From contig JABXIS010000004.1 in assembly GCA_013372975.1 (NCBI GenBank), forward strand, positions 1-64,000: a stretch of DNA of 64,000 bases, in the 5' to 3' direction. Within the stretch, counting starts at the first letter, position 1. Each line of letters begins with the position of its first letter. The stretch comes from Alphaproteobacteria bacterium. Lineage in GTDB: Bacteria; Pseudomonadota; Alphaproteobacteria; Sphingomonadales; Kordiimonadaceae. This document shows positions 1 to 7,025 of this stretch, piece by piece. Under the pieces are notes generated by a model. It was not told the DNA's origin and searched no databases. It saw only the letters and a list, made by a program, of their open reading frames with translations. A program made the position numbers and the translations under genes.

Positions 1-291
1 GCGCGGATCACCGGCACAGCAATCCTCAAGAAGGAACGAAAATAGCCCCCGTACTGTCTCAAAATTCACGCGGTAGATAATCTGCCGCGCCTGCCGTTCC
101 TTTGATACCAGGCCAGCTTGCTCCATCACCGTAAGGTGCCGAGACAATGTCGTGGCATTGGCATCAACACCTTCAGCAATTTTTCCCGCGGACAAGCCCG
201 TGTCACCCATCCGCACCAAAAGCCGAAACACCTCAAGCCGGGTTTCCTGCGCCAAGGCGGCCATACATGATATGCTCGTTTGTTTTTGCAT
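1..291 (-). CDS. ArsR-family helix-turn-helix regulator (3' end outside window)
   Basis: Ninety-seven codons run from an ATG at 291 to the window edge without a stop. The protein begins MQKQTSISCMAALAQETRLE and continues with a winged-helix of the ArsR/SmtB type: an LSAGKIAEGV segment, a recognition helix with TTLSRHL, then a wing with RQARQIIYRVN. This family represses metal or metalloid resistance genes and releases DNA on ligand binding. The visible tail ends with a Cys pair (EDCCAGD), which could bind arsenite or another soft ligand, but the rest of the protein is not visible. The start codon overlaps a perfect inverted repeat, which suggests autoregulation. A later Met (MAALAQ) is an alternative start. 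The target genes probably lie to the left of the window. Confidence 0.85.
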   Translation of the reverse strand, partial: MQKQTSISCMAALAQETRLEVFRLLVRMGDTGLSAGKIAEGVDANATTLSRHLTVMEQAGLVSKERQARQIIYRVNFETVRGLFSFLLEDCCAGDPR

Positions 292-312
292 ATTTGTACA
301 TATATACAAATA
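291..312 (-). promoter_or_regulatory. Perfect inverted repeat over the ArsR start, probable operator
   Basis: The arms TATTTGTA (291-298) and TACAAATA (305-312) are exact reverse complements separated by six bases. The repeat touches the start codon of the ArsR-type gene. Such AT-rich dyads are typical ArsR-family operators, so this is the likely autoregulatory site. That role is inferred from position and symmetry. Confidence 0.6.
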
Positions 313-359
313 TTTTGGATCGTCAAGAGCTCAGCTTGAATTTTTGTCCGCAACAGAGA

Positions 360-385
360 AAGGGCCCCTCAATAGAGGAGCCCTT
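360..385 (-). terminator. Stem-loop after the ABC permease gene
   Basis: AGGGC (361-365) pairs with GCCCT (380-384), and CCTC (367-370) pairs with GAGG (375-378) around a short loop. On the minus strand the stem is followed by TTTCTCTG, giving an imperfect intrinsic terminator about 40 bases after the permease stop. It also separates this operon from the ArsR-type gene. Confidence 0.6.
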
Positions 386-422
386 CATCACCGCAGACCT
401 TAGGGAAAGTTGCGGTTGCTTA

Positions 423-1367
423 TTAGATTGCGCGTTTGCGCTGTTCAATGGCACCGAATACAAACCCGCCTGCAATCACCAGGCCGATCCAGAACTGGCC
501 GCTGCTGACAGTGTAAGTGAATGCATCCCACTGGACGCCACCAAAAATCAGGTTCAACACATCTTTGGGCCCATCAATGTCCACATCCATGTGGCCGTAC
601 GCAAAAGCCTGCCAGCCGCCTGCATGAATACCGAACCACTCGAGGAACCTGGTTGTCTTGAACAGTATCCCCTCAATCGCCGCGATAACTGCTGGCGGCA
701 AAACCGCCCACATGAATGGCAAGCGGCCAGCATAGGAAGACACGAACAATACCCAAGCCAAGAGCGGCAGAACCCACAGGGTTGAAATGGCATAGTGTGT
801 CACAAAGAAGAACCAGGTGCCGAACATGGTCGCCAAAGGCCACATTTCAAGCATCGGGCCACCCTGGAAAAGCACCACAATGCTGAGGAAAAAGGCAATC
901 AGCAACTGCGCGGCGATCGCGACACCAAGGAAGACCAAAGGCGCAACCACAACCGGCGTAACCAGCTTGGCCAGTACTTCCTGCCAATCGGCAACGGGCA
1001 TGGATTTCCAAAACAGGATAGACCGATCCCGACGCTCTTCATAAAGCGCGCTCAAGAGCGAGAAGAACACAACAAAGGGCAATGCAACCCAGCTGATACC
1101 CCCCATTACCCAGTAACTGAGCGTAACAGCAGCAGGCAATTGCTCGGGGCCCTCTTTGCTGTTTCGTGCCATTTCCAGCGCTTCGCCGAAGCTGTTGACA
1201 TCATCGCCATGAACAAGGACATCATCAAATTCAATCGTTGCACCAAAGCCGATTGTGGAAACCACCACCAGGAATACCGAGAGTGCTGCCAGAATGGCAG
1301 GCACCCGGATATAACCGTTCATGCCGTCCAGTATTTCTCTTTTTATGAGGGCTGTGAACGTGTTCAT
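423..1367 (-). CDS. ABC-2 type transporter permease
   Basis: A 314-residue membrane protein with about six hydrophobic segments, the last ending just before a basic tail (EQRKRAI). The first follows a short cytoplasmic N-terminus (MNTFTALIKREILDGMNGY), the usual ABC-2 permease layout. A long extracytoplasmic loop lies between the first two segments. Its start overlaps the stop of the ATPase gene by one base, so the two are translationally coupled and form one exporter. With a YtrA-type repressor as first gene, such exporters usually respond to cell-envelope stress or antimicrobial peptides. The substrate cannot be told from sequence. Confidence 0.88.
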   Translation of the reverse strand: MNTFTALIKREILDGMNGYIRVPAILAALSVFLVVVSTIGFGATIEFDDVLVHGDDVNSFGEALEMARNSKEGPEQLPAAVTLSYWVMGGISWVALPFVVFFSLLSALYEERRDRSILFWKSMPVADWQEVLAKLVTPVVVAPLVFLGVAIAAQLLIAFFLSIVVLFQGGPMLEMWPLATMFGTWFFFVTHYAISTLWVLPLLAWVLFVSSYAGRLPFMWAVLPPAVIAAIEGILFKTTRFLEWFGIHAGGWQAFAYGHMDVDIDGPKDVLNLIFGGVQWDAFTYTVSSGQFWIGLVIAGGFVFGAIEQRKRAI

Positions 1368-2224
1368 TATGCCTCTCCTGTCATTGTCGCCACGAAGATA
1401 TCAGCAAGGCCCAGGCGGCGCGTTTCACCCAGTTTGGCCAGCGTTTCGCGGTCAATATCTTTATATACGCACGTAGACTTCCCGAAAGTGGAGCCCTTGG
1501 CAATCGGACCAAGCTTCATGGCCTCTTCTTCCTTGCCAGGCGTCACCATCACCTCAATGAATTTTTGGGTCAGTTCGTCCATGTCAGATTCAAGGACAAT
1601 GTCACCATCCTTGATAAACATCACGTCAGAGAGGATATGTTCAACTTCCTCCACCTGATGGGTAGTGATGATAACAGTACGTTCTTCATCAAAATATTCT
1701 TCAAGCAGGCTTTGGTAGAACTGTTTGCGGAAGATAATATCCAGGCCGAGCGTTGGCTCATCCAGTACCAGCAGTTTGGCGTCGATCGACATCACCACCG
1801 CTAGATGTACCTGCACTGTCATACCCTTGGAAAGAGCCCGAACCTTGCGCTCAAGCGGCACATTCGTGCGGCTCAGGAAATCCATCGCCTTGGCCCGGTT
1901 AAACTTCGGATGCACAGCCTCGACATAGTCGAGCACCTCTGAAACCTTCATCCATTTCGGCAAGGTCGCCACGTCGGCGATAAAGCAAACATCCTGCATC
2001 AGGGCGTCACGGTCCTTTGACGGGTCCAGGCCCATTACCTTGAGATTCCCTTCAAACGAAGAAAGCCCCAGAACCGCATTCAGCATGGTGGTTTTACCGG
2101 CGCCGTTAGCACCAATCACCCCCAGAATGCGCCCCAGCGGTACTTTGAAGTTTACGCCCTTAAGGGCATGGAAATTACCAAAGGATTTGGCAAGACCGGT
2201 AGCTTCAATCACATATTCAGTCAT
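1367..2224 (-). CDS. ABC transporter ATP-binding protein
   Basis: A 285-residue ATPase. Visible motifs are the Walker A GANGAGKTT near residue 40, an LSKGM signature variant, the Walker B LLVLDEPTLGLD and a switch His in TTHQVEE. It powers the permease encoded immediately downstream. A strong ribosome site (GGGGAGGG) precedes the ATG, 11 bases after the GntR gene. The non-canonical signature (LSKGM rather than LSGGQ) is common in the YtrB and bacitracin-type exporter ATPases. The C-terminal 80 residues form an accessory domain of unknown role. Substrate unknown. Confidence 0.93.
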   Translation of the reverse strand: MTEYVIEATGLAKSFGNFHALKGVNFKVPLGRILGVIGANGAGKTTMLNAVLGLSSFEGNLKVMGLDPSKDRDALMQDVCFIADVATLPKWMKVSEVLDYVEAVHPKFNRAKAMDFLSRTNVPLERKVRALSKGMTVQVHLAVVMSIDAKLLVLDEPTLGLDIIFRKQFYQSLLEEYFDEERTVIITTHQVEEVEHILSDVMFIKDGDIVLESDMDELTQKFIEVMVTPGKEEEAMKLGPIAKGSTFGKSTCVYKDIDRETLAKLGETRRLGLADIFVATMTGEA

Positions 2225-2235
2225 CTTGCCCTCCC

Positions 2236-2595
2236 CTAATGGCTGAGGCCGCTTTTCAGCAGCTCATCCGCGTTAAGACCCAAGCGGCGGATTGTCTCCA
2301 GCACACGTGGCCATTCTTCTTTCATAAATCGGTCGCGTTCAGCTTCCATGAGCTTGTCCCGCGCTCCTTCAACCACGAACATGCCCAGTCCGCGTTTTTT
2401 CTCGACCAAACCGTCCATAACCAGCTCCTGATAGGCTTTTGAGGCAGTGATAGGGTTAATTTGCATTTCTACGGCCACATTCCTTACCGATGGAAGGGCC
2501 TCACCCTCTGGTAGCGACCCTTCCATAATGGCCGCGACTACCTTGTCCTTCAGTTGCCGGTAGATCGGCTGATCGTCCGTCCAATCCGGCGTCAT
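2236..2595 (-). CDS. GntR-family regulator, YtrA type
   Basis: A 119-residue protein with an N-terminal winged helix-turn-helix (QPIYRQLKDKVVAAI through LVEKKRGLGMFV) and only about 45 residues after it. That short tail is the YtrA subfamily form, which lacks a large ligand domain and usually represses its own operon with an ABC exporter. A very strong ribosome site (AAGGGGGAGGAAG) sits just before the ATG, directly after a 42-residue small ORF. The likely operator is the 3084-3107 dyad, about 490 bases upstream at the probable promoter. Confidence 0.92.
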   Translation of the reverse strand: MTPDWTDDQPIYRQLKDKVVAAIMEGSLPEGEALPSVRNVAVEMQINPITASKAYQELVMDGLVEKKRGLGMFVVEGARDKLMEAERDRFMKEEWPRVLETIRRLGLNADELLKSGLSH

Positions 2596-2610
2596 ACTTC
2601 CTCCCCCTTC

Positions 2611-2739
2611 TTACGCTGCGAATGCAAAAAGGTGAATCTGCACAGGGGCCTGTGCACGCTTCACAAGATCAGCCTGGCGCGCAAGCCGGCGGCTGCGGCG
2701 CTGATCTCTTTTCACTTGTTGGTAAGTCCGTATCGACAT
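2611..2739 (-). CDS. Small Arg-rich ORF, 42 residues, first gene of the GntR operon
   Basis: This ORF starts MSIRTYQQVKRDQ, is rich in Arg, Lys and Gln, ends LFAFAA, and stops 15 bases before the GntR start. A good ribosome site (GAGGAG) lies seven bases before its ATG. I do not recognise it. The RNA over it can fold into two nested stems (2639-2707), so it may act as a leader peptide that couples its own translation to that of the repressor. A short regulatory peptide or a small DNA-binding protein are also possible. Support is the ribosome site, position and intact frame only. Confidence 0.5.
   Translation of the reverse strand: MSIRTYQQVKRDQRRSRRLARQADLVKRAQAPVQIHLFAFAA
2639..2707 (-). 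repeat. Two inverted repeats inside the small leader ORF
   Basis: TGCACAGG (2639-2646) pairs with CCTGTGCA (2649-2656) across only two bases. AGATCAGC (2666-2673) pairs with GCTGATCT (2700-2707) around a GC-rich interior. Both lie in the transcript just upstream of the GntR start, so ribosome passage through the small ORF would open them. An attenuation or coupling role is inferred. Confidence 0.5.
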
Positions 2740-3000
2740 TTGTTTTCTCCTCGCTTGCCGGTTTTCCCGGGCCTTGTTTTTATCGTCTTGTTATCGTTCG
2801 TTGCTGTCGGTCATTTTCTAAGTCTTGAGCACCCCTAATGGCCTTTGGCTCTTTGTGGGGCGGGGGCCGGGTCTTTATGTTTTTATCCGGCCCCCTGCTC
2901 GATTTCCTCGCTGTCGAGATTATCTCTCGCTTCTATTCTTTACTGTCGTCACTCGGGCCGGGTGTTATCACCTCTTGTCCCGCGCCGGCTATTCCTCGCT

Positions 3001-3020
3001 GAGCCTTTGGCTCTTTTTTT
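3001..3020 (+). terminator. Short terminator-like hairpin with T-tract
   Basis: GAGCC (3001-3005), loop TTT, GGCTC (3009-3013), then seven T. On the plus strand this has the form of a small intrinsic terminator, yet no plus-strand gene lies upstream. It may stop antisense transcription or shield the small gene at 3302. Confidence 0.4.
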
Positions 3021-3083
3021 GCCCTGCCTCTTGTGCCGTGCTTGGAAGCGGCGTGAGTGTCTGTTTGGGCGTTTTATCGTGCC

Positions 3084-3107
3084 GGTGTATTAGTTATGTA
3101 TAACACC
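3084..3107. promoter_or_regulatory. Probable YtrA-type operator for the GntR operon
   Basis: GGTGT (3084-3088) and ACACC (3103-3107) frame an AT-rich centre in a 24-base imperfect palindrome. The minus strand reads GGTGTTATACA over 3107-3097, the same 11-mer found on the plus strand at 3227-3237. GTGT..ACAC dyads suit YtrA-type repressors. The site overlaps a probable -10 element, consistent with repression. Confidence 0.55.
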
Positions 3108-3226
3108 ATATCAGATTTGACAAGTGGCAAATTTCAAAAAACGCCCAAAAAGCTTATAAGGCGTTGATATTATTAATTTTTATTTCTTGTAATTCTGAAA
3201 CACAGAAACACTGAAGGTGTGTTACA

Positions 3227-3238
3227 GGTGTTATACAC
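3227..3238. promoter_or_regulatory. Second copy of the GGTGTTATACA operator motif
   Basis: GTGT (3228-3231) and ACAC (3235-3238) flank TAT. The 11-mer matches the motif in the operator at 3084-3107 but on the other strand. It sits about 65 bases before the divergent small gene at 3302, so one repressor could control both directions. Confidence 0.5.
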
Positions 3239-3301
3239 AACGCAAAAAACCGCCGAATCCAACATCATCCGAGGCTCTGATGTCACGGGACACTGGAGGT
3301 A

Positions 3302-3523
3302 GTGTTGGCAAGAAAACTTGGTCGCCGACTAAAGACATTTGAAAATCGATGCCAGACAGACCGCAACCTTCTGGAGGCCATTATAATGGATGGGCACTGG
3401 GAAGGGCTTGGCGCCTCCCCATACCATTCCCAACTCGCCGACGTTTATTGGCAAGCGGCTGCACTGCTAGTTGAACAGTATGGCGTTGACCACGTGAACA
3501 AACTGACACAGCTTGAAGACTGA
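3302..3523 (+). CDS. Small protein of unknown function, 73 residues
   Basis: The ORF starts with GTG at 3302, or more likely TTG at 3305, because GGAGGT at 3295-3300 is better spaced from the latter. The protein is basic at its N-terminus (ARKLGRRLKTFENR) and aromatic later (YHSQLADVYWQAAALLVEQY), with no signal peptide or membrane segment. I recognise no family. It is divergent from the GntR operon and carries the same operator motif upstream, so it may belong to the same regulon. Confidence 0.5.
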   Translation: MLARKLGRRLKTFENRCQTDRNLLEAIIMDGHWEGLGASPYHSQLADVYWQAAALLVEQYGVDHVNKLTQLED

Positions 3524-3688
3524 CCTAAAACTCGCGATAGCAGACACTTCTCGGCTATGCTTCGCGAGACCGCCTTTGACCCATTGCAGTCATTTGGCGC
3601 TGCCCTACCGTATCACATTATCTGCCGTCAAATTGTCGAGGTAAATACCTGTGAGGATAATCACGGTATCACCGAAACTGATAGTGAA

Positions 3689-3718
3689 GCCGGGCCAAGA
3701 TATGTGTCCTAGCCCGGC
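3689..3718 (-). terminator. Stem-loop after nnrS
   Basis: GCCGGGC (3689-3695) pairs with GCCCGGC (3712-3718) seven bases beyond the nnrS stop. No T-run follows on either strand, so this is a weak or Rho-assisted terminator at best. Confidence 0.4.
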
Positions 3719-3724
3719 AAGGCC

Positions 3725-4894
3725 CTATGCGCCAACACGCGGTGCCAGCAACATCGCGCCATAACGCACTGTGAACATCAGGAAGCCCAGACACCACAAA
3801 AAGCCTGCGGCACTGAGGAACGACATATAGGCTTCGGGCATAAATACGGCCATCACCCTGAGAAAGGCACCAAGGAATATGGCGCTATACATTACACCGC
3901 CGAAGGTGCCCACGCGAAGGTCTCGTCCGGTATGACCAAGCGTCGCGCGTGACATCACCGCAAGCGGCATCAGGCCCATCAAGCCAGCGGTCAGGGCATG
4001 AATGCCCGCGCTCTGTGTCAGTGCACCTTGCATGATGGCGTCAAGGCCCAACAGGCCAAGCCCAACGGGAATCCACAGATAGGCCACATGCAACACAAGC
4101 ACGATCGCACTTGACGTTGTTGCCCAGCCGCGCCAGCGATACAGACGCAGCAAATGGCCACCCCCTATCGCCATCAAAACGGCCGCCACAACTTCGCTTT
4201 CGGGCCTAACTATCCAGGCCAGCAATGCCGCAGCTGTCGCCAGGAGCAAAAGCTTGTCAAATTCACCGAACGGTACCGGCCGCTCTGATCGGCTGTTCTT
4301 GATAAGCCAGTTTGTGGTGAAGCTTGGCACAATACGTCCGCCAATGAGGGCATTCAACATCACCACAAGGCCAATGCTTGCCCGCACAGCATAATCCCCG
4401 CCAAACACAGAAAGGCTTTCAAGGTGAAAGACAATATTGGCGGCCGCGAGCAAACCGACAATCAGGCACACCGGCAGATTGCGCCAGTTTTTGCCTGCCA
4501 TCACCTCGCGGGCGGCCAACCCGGCGACGGCGATCAGAAACACGCTGTCTACCACTGCGGCGGTTTCCGGCATGATGGGCGCCAGCATCGCCATTCTGCC
4601 TAATAACCATACCAGCGCCAACATCAACAGAGGGCGGCCGGAAATGGGCAATCGCCCGGTCCAGTTGGGTATGGCTGTGAGCAGAAACCCTGTGATCACC
4701 GCCGCCAGATACCCGAAAAGCATCTCGTGGATATGCCAGCGCAAGGGATCAATGCCGCCAGGTAATCCACCACCATGGGTGAATAGATAAAGCCACGCGG
4801 GCACGAGAAAAGCTGCCGATAAACCAGCAAACAGGAAGAAAGGCCGAAATCCGTAACTCAGGAATGCGGGCCCCTGATAATGGCGAGCAGACAT
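3725..4894 (-). CDS. nnrS: NnrS-family multi-helix membrane protein
   Basis: A 389-residue protein with about twelve hydrophobic helices and the family's N-terminal signature (FLSYGFRPFFLFAG). NnrS is a haem- and copper-containing inner-membrane protein of denitrifiers that helps relieve nitrosative stress and metabolic damage from NO. I chose the ATG at 4894 because AGGAG precedes it by a proper gap; a longer in-frame extension has no ribosome site and is hydrophilic. It is the last gene on the minus strand of the nitrate island. A terminator separates it from the porin gene, so it may have its own promoter or rely on read-through. Its presence suggests that NO is made or met by the cell. 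Confidence 0.93.
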   Translation of the reverse strand: MSARHYQGPAFLSYGFRPFFLFAGLSAAFLVPAWLYLFTHGGGLPGGIDPLRWHIHEMLFGYLAAVITGFLLTAIPNWTGRLPISGRPLLMLALVWLLGRMAMLAPIMPETAAVVDSVFLIAVAGLAAREVMAGKNWRNLPVCLIVGLLAAANIVFHLESLSVFGGDYAVRASIGLVVMLNALIGGRIVPSFTTNWLIKNSRSERPVPFGEFDKLLLLATAAALLAWIVRPESEVVAAVLMAIGGGHLLRLYRWRGWATTSSAIVLVLHVAYLWIPVGLGLLGLDAIMQGALTQSAGIHALTAGLMGLMPLAVMSRATLGHTGRDLRVGTFGGVMYSAIFLGAFLRVMAVFMPEAYMSFLSAAGFLWCLGFLMFTVRYGAMLLAPRVGA

Positions 4895-4939
4895 AACAAA
4901 CTCCTGCAATTCATTTGCAATAGCATACCCGATAGAAAC

Positions 4940-4972
4940 AAAAAAAGCCGGGCGCGTATTGTCGCACCCGGC
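4940..4972 (-). terminator. Intrinsic terminator after the porin gene
   Basis: GCCGGG (4947-4952) pairs with CCCGGC (4967-4972), extended by three inner pairs after one mismatch. On the minus strand the stem is followed by seven T (4946-4940). It is 25 bases past the porin stop. Confidence 0.85.
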
Positions 4973-4997
4973 CACTCATTCTCAGATGGGGTTGGCC

Positions 4998-6209
4998 CTA
5001 GAACTTGGCACCCACAGTGAACCAGATTTTATTGGTATCTGTTGCAAAACCATCGGCGTTATAGAAGGCCGCCTTCACACTGGCGGTGAAATATTTATTG
5101 ATCTTCTTCGAGACAAGCAGATCAATCTCGCTGCCGTAGGATGTGCCGCCAATATCGCTCGAAAAATCATGATAGACCGCTTTGAATAGCGTACCCCCAA
5201 GGCCCTCATTGCCCGGTACCTTATAGGCAACGGAGGCATACATATCCTCAAGGCCATTGCCTGGTGTATTCAGGAACTTGTCTGCCCAGCCATTGAATTT
5301 GTGAAGTGTGGCAAGCGGGGTTTTGAAGCTGACACCATCGTCCGAGCCCAGCACTTCATACCCAACCTGGCCTGTGAAACCGCCAGTGGAAGCGCTGGCG
5401 CTCAGGTGCCAATAATCGGCGGAATAGTCGGTAGCGTTATCCTTATAGTCAGACTGAGTGGCATATTCGAGCTCGTACCCGAGCTTTAAGCTCTCAGACA
5501 CTGCCTTCTTGCCGTCAAGGCGCACCCCGAAAGTTGCGCTGGAAAGGCCATACACAGGGGCGTCGTTCAGGTCAATCAAATAGCCATAGGCAGTGATATT
5601 GCCGAACCCGAAGCCCTTATACCCCAAATTGAAGATATGCGTGTTGGTGTCCAAGTCACCGAGCGGGTGATCTTCGCCGAAAATACGGTTCACATTCCAG
5701 ACATAGCCATAAACAGCTGTCAGATCCTTTGCGGGTGTCGCAATCATGGCAACGGCATCATAGGTCTGGTCGTTCTGACGGAACCCGACAGTGCCCACAA
5801 AACGCTGGTTACCCAAGTTAACACCCTGGCGGCCAGCACGCAGCGTAACCATATCATTCTTATACTGCAGATATCCCTGGTTAAACTCTGTTGTCTCCGG
5901 GTCCGCCACAACGGGCCGTGTTGTATTGCCGTTGACCGTGCTGTTGAACAGGTCCTTGCCAATCACCGCCGTGTGCGTGCCTTCAACATAGGCGCTGAAG
6001 CCATTCACTTCGCCCGTTTTATACCAAAGCTTGGTCAACAACGTCGAGGCCGTCGCATTCTTTGAAAATCCGTCCTGATCAACAAGTTCGAGGCGGTACC
6101 GAAACTCCAGCCCGGCATCCCCGTCCTGAATAAAATCTGTTGCCGTTGCGGCACCAGCCGACAAAAGCGCAACACTGCTAACTGCTACTAAAAATGGGGT
6201 TTTCCTCAT
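4998..6209 (-). CDS. Outer-membrane porin, alginate-export-like beta-barrel
   Basis: A 403-residue protein with a Sec signal peptide (hydrophobic stretch to about residue 23, ending ATATD). Mature strands alternate polar and aromatic residues, with GYLQYKNDMVTLRAGRQGVNLGNQRFVG typical of alginate-export and OprD-like porins in its middle part. The last residue is Phe (VGAKF), as outer-membrane barrels need. It probably admits small anions or carbon substrates during anaerobic growth. An FNR-type box lies 60-73 bases upstream of the ATG and it ends in a strong terminator, so it is its own unit. The substrate cannot be read from sequence. Confidence 0.8.
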   Translation of the reverse strand: MRKTPFLVAVSSVALLSAGAATATDFIQDGDAGLEFRYRLELVDQDGFSKNATASTLLTKLWYKTGEVNGFSAYVEGTHTAVIGKDLFNSTVNGNTTRPVVADPETTEFNQGYLQYKNDMVTLRAGRQGVNLGNQRFVGTVGFRQNDQTYDAVAMIATPAKDLTAVYGYVWNVNRIFGEDHPLGDLDTNTHIFNLGYKGFGFGNITAYGYLIDLNDAPVYGLSSATFGVRLDGKKAVSESLKLGYELEYATQSDYKDNATDYSADYWHLSASASTGGFTGQVGYEVLGSDDGVSFKTPLATLHKFNGWADKFLNTPGNGLEDMYASVAYKVPGNEGLGGTLFKAVYHDFSSDIGGTSYGSEIDLLVSKKINKYFTASVKAAFYNADGFATDTNKIWFTVGAKF

Positions 6210-6268
6210 GGCTCAACTCCTTAAAACCATTCAATGATATGGTTTTACCGCCTCGGTTGGAGCTGCAC

Positions 6269-6282
6269 CTGATCTAGATCAA
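6269..6282 (-). promoter_or_regulatory. FNR/Dnr-type box upstream of the porin gene
   Basis: The minus strand reads TTGATCTAGATCAG, one mismatch from TTGAT-N4-ATCAA. It lies 60-73 bases before the porin ATG and after the carbonic anhydrase gene. FNR, Dnr and NarR-type activators bind this sequence; which one acts here is not known. Confidence 0.7.
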
Positions 6283-6331
6283 ATATCGACACAAAATGAA
6301 GAAAAAATAGATGATAGTCACACCTGTTGCA

Positions 6332-6988
6332 CTATTGGCACAGGCGGCGAAAACGGCCTTCATCAGGGCGGTAGGACAACAGCTCACCGCTGTCGATATG
6401 GAAGTACCAGGCATGCAGGGTAAGGTGCCCGGATTGCACGGCTTCCCGCACCCACGGATACCCCGCCAGATTCTGGATCGAGACAAGAGCCCCTTCCATT
6501 TCCGCAAGGCGCAGGCAATCGTCGTGATTGTCCTCCGGGCTACAGTTTTCAAGAACCGCTTTTTTGGCAGGGTTCAGAATACCAACCCAATCAGCGATAT
6601 AATCGTCTTCGCCCGCATCAAAACGCTCATCGGGATCATCGGCCATCAAGGCTGCTATGCCACCACAGCCTGAATGGCCCATCACAATGATATGTTCCAC
6701 CTCGATGTGGTTCACCGCATATTGGATGGCGGCACCAAGGGATTTATGGTGACTTTCACCCTTTTCATACGGCGGCACGATATTGGCCACATTGTTGACC
6801 ACGAAAATTTCGCCCAGCCCTGCGTGGGTGAGGATAGCCGGATTCACCCGGCTATCACTGCAACCGATAATCAGGGATTTCGGGGTCTGGCCCTTTGAAG
6901 CCCAATCCCGATAGGCCTCGAACCTTTTATCCAGATATTCCGCGCGGAAGATTTTATAGCCTTCGATCAATTCTTCATACGCATCCAT
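6332..6988 (-). CDS. Beta-class carbonic anhydrase
   Basis: A 218-residue enzyme converting CO2 to bicarbonate. The zinc ligands are visible as Cys43 in CSDSR, with the Asp45-Arg47 dyad, and His105 and Cys108 in HSGCGG. Length is normal. It begins about 37 bases after the parvulin-like gene and reads in the same direction as narI, so it is likely the last gene of the nar operon. Carbonic anhydrase is not a standard nar gene. It may supply bicarbonate or buffer protons during nitrate respiration, which is inference from context. Confidence 0.95.
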   Translation of the reverse strand: MDAYEELIEGYKIFRAEYLDKRFEAYRDWASKGQTPKSLIIGCSDSRVNPAILTHAGLGEIFVVNNVANIVPPYEKGESHHKSLGAAIQYAVNHIEVEHIIVMGHSGCGGIAALMADDPDERFDAGEDDYIADWVGILNPAKKAVLENCSPEDNHDDCLRLAEMEGALVSIQNLAGYPWVREAVQSGHLTLHAWYFHIDSGELLSYRPDEGRFRRLCQ

Positions 6989-7025
6989 ATCGGCCCCCTA
7001 TCCCGCTACTGATGTACGATCAAAA

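Larger units (their letters stand above)
2740..3301. other. 560-base leader and divergent promoter region without a supported gene
   Basis: No convincing gene lies here. It holds a long minus-strand leader of about 350 bases for the GntR operon, purine-rich on that strand. GGGGGCCGG (2862-2870) pairs with CCGGCCCCC (2887-2895). GCCTTTGGCTCTTT occurs twice, at 2841-2854 and 3003-3016. The two dyad operators near 3084-3107 and 3227-3238 complete it. A possible minus-strand promoter is TTGTCA at about 3123-3118 with TACATA 17 bases downstream, placing the -10 inside the first operator. Confidence 0.6.

Noticed and set aside
2554-3103. Overlapping plus-strand frames before the GntR operon
   Set aside because: They lack ribosome sites and run against the promoter and leader of the minus-strand operon. 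The hydrophobic composition comes from pyrimidine-rich DNA.
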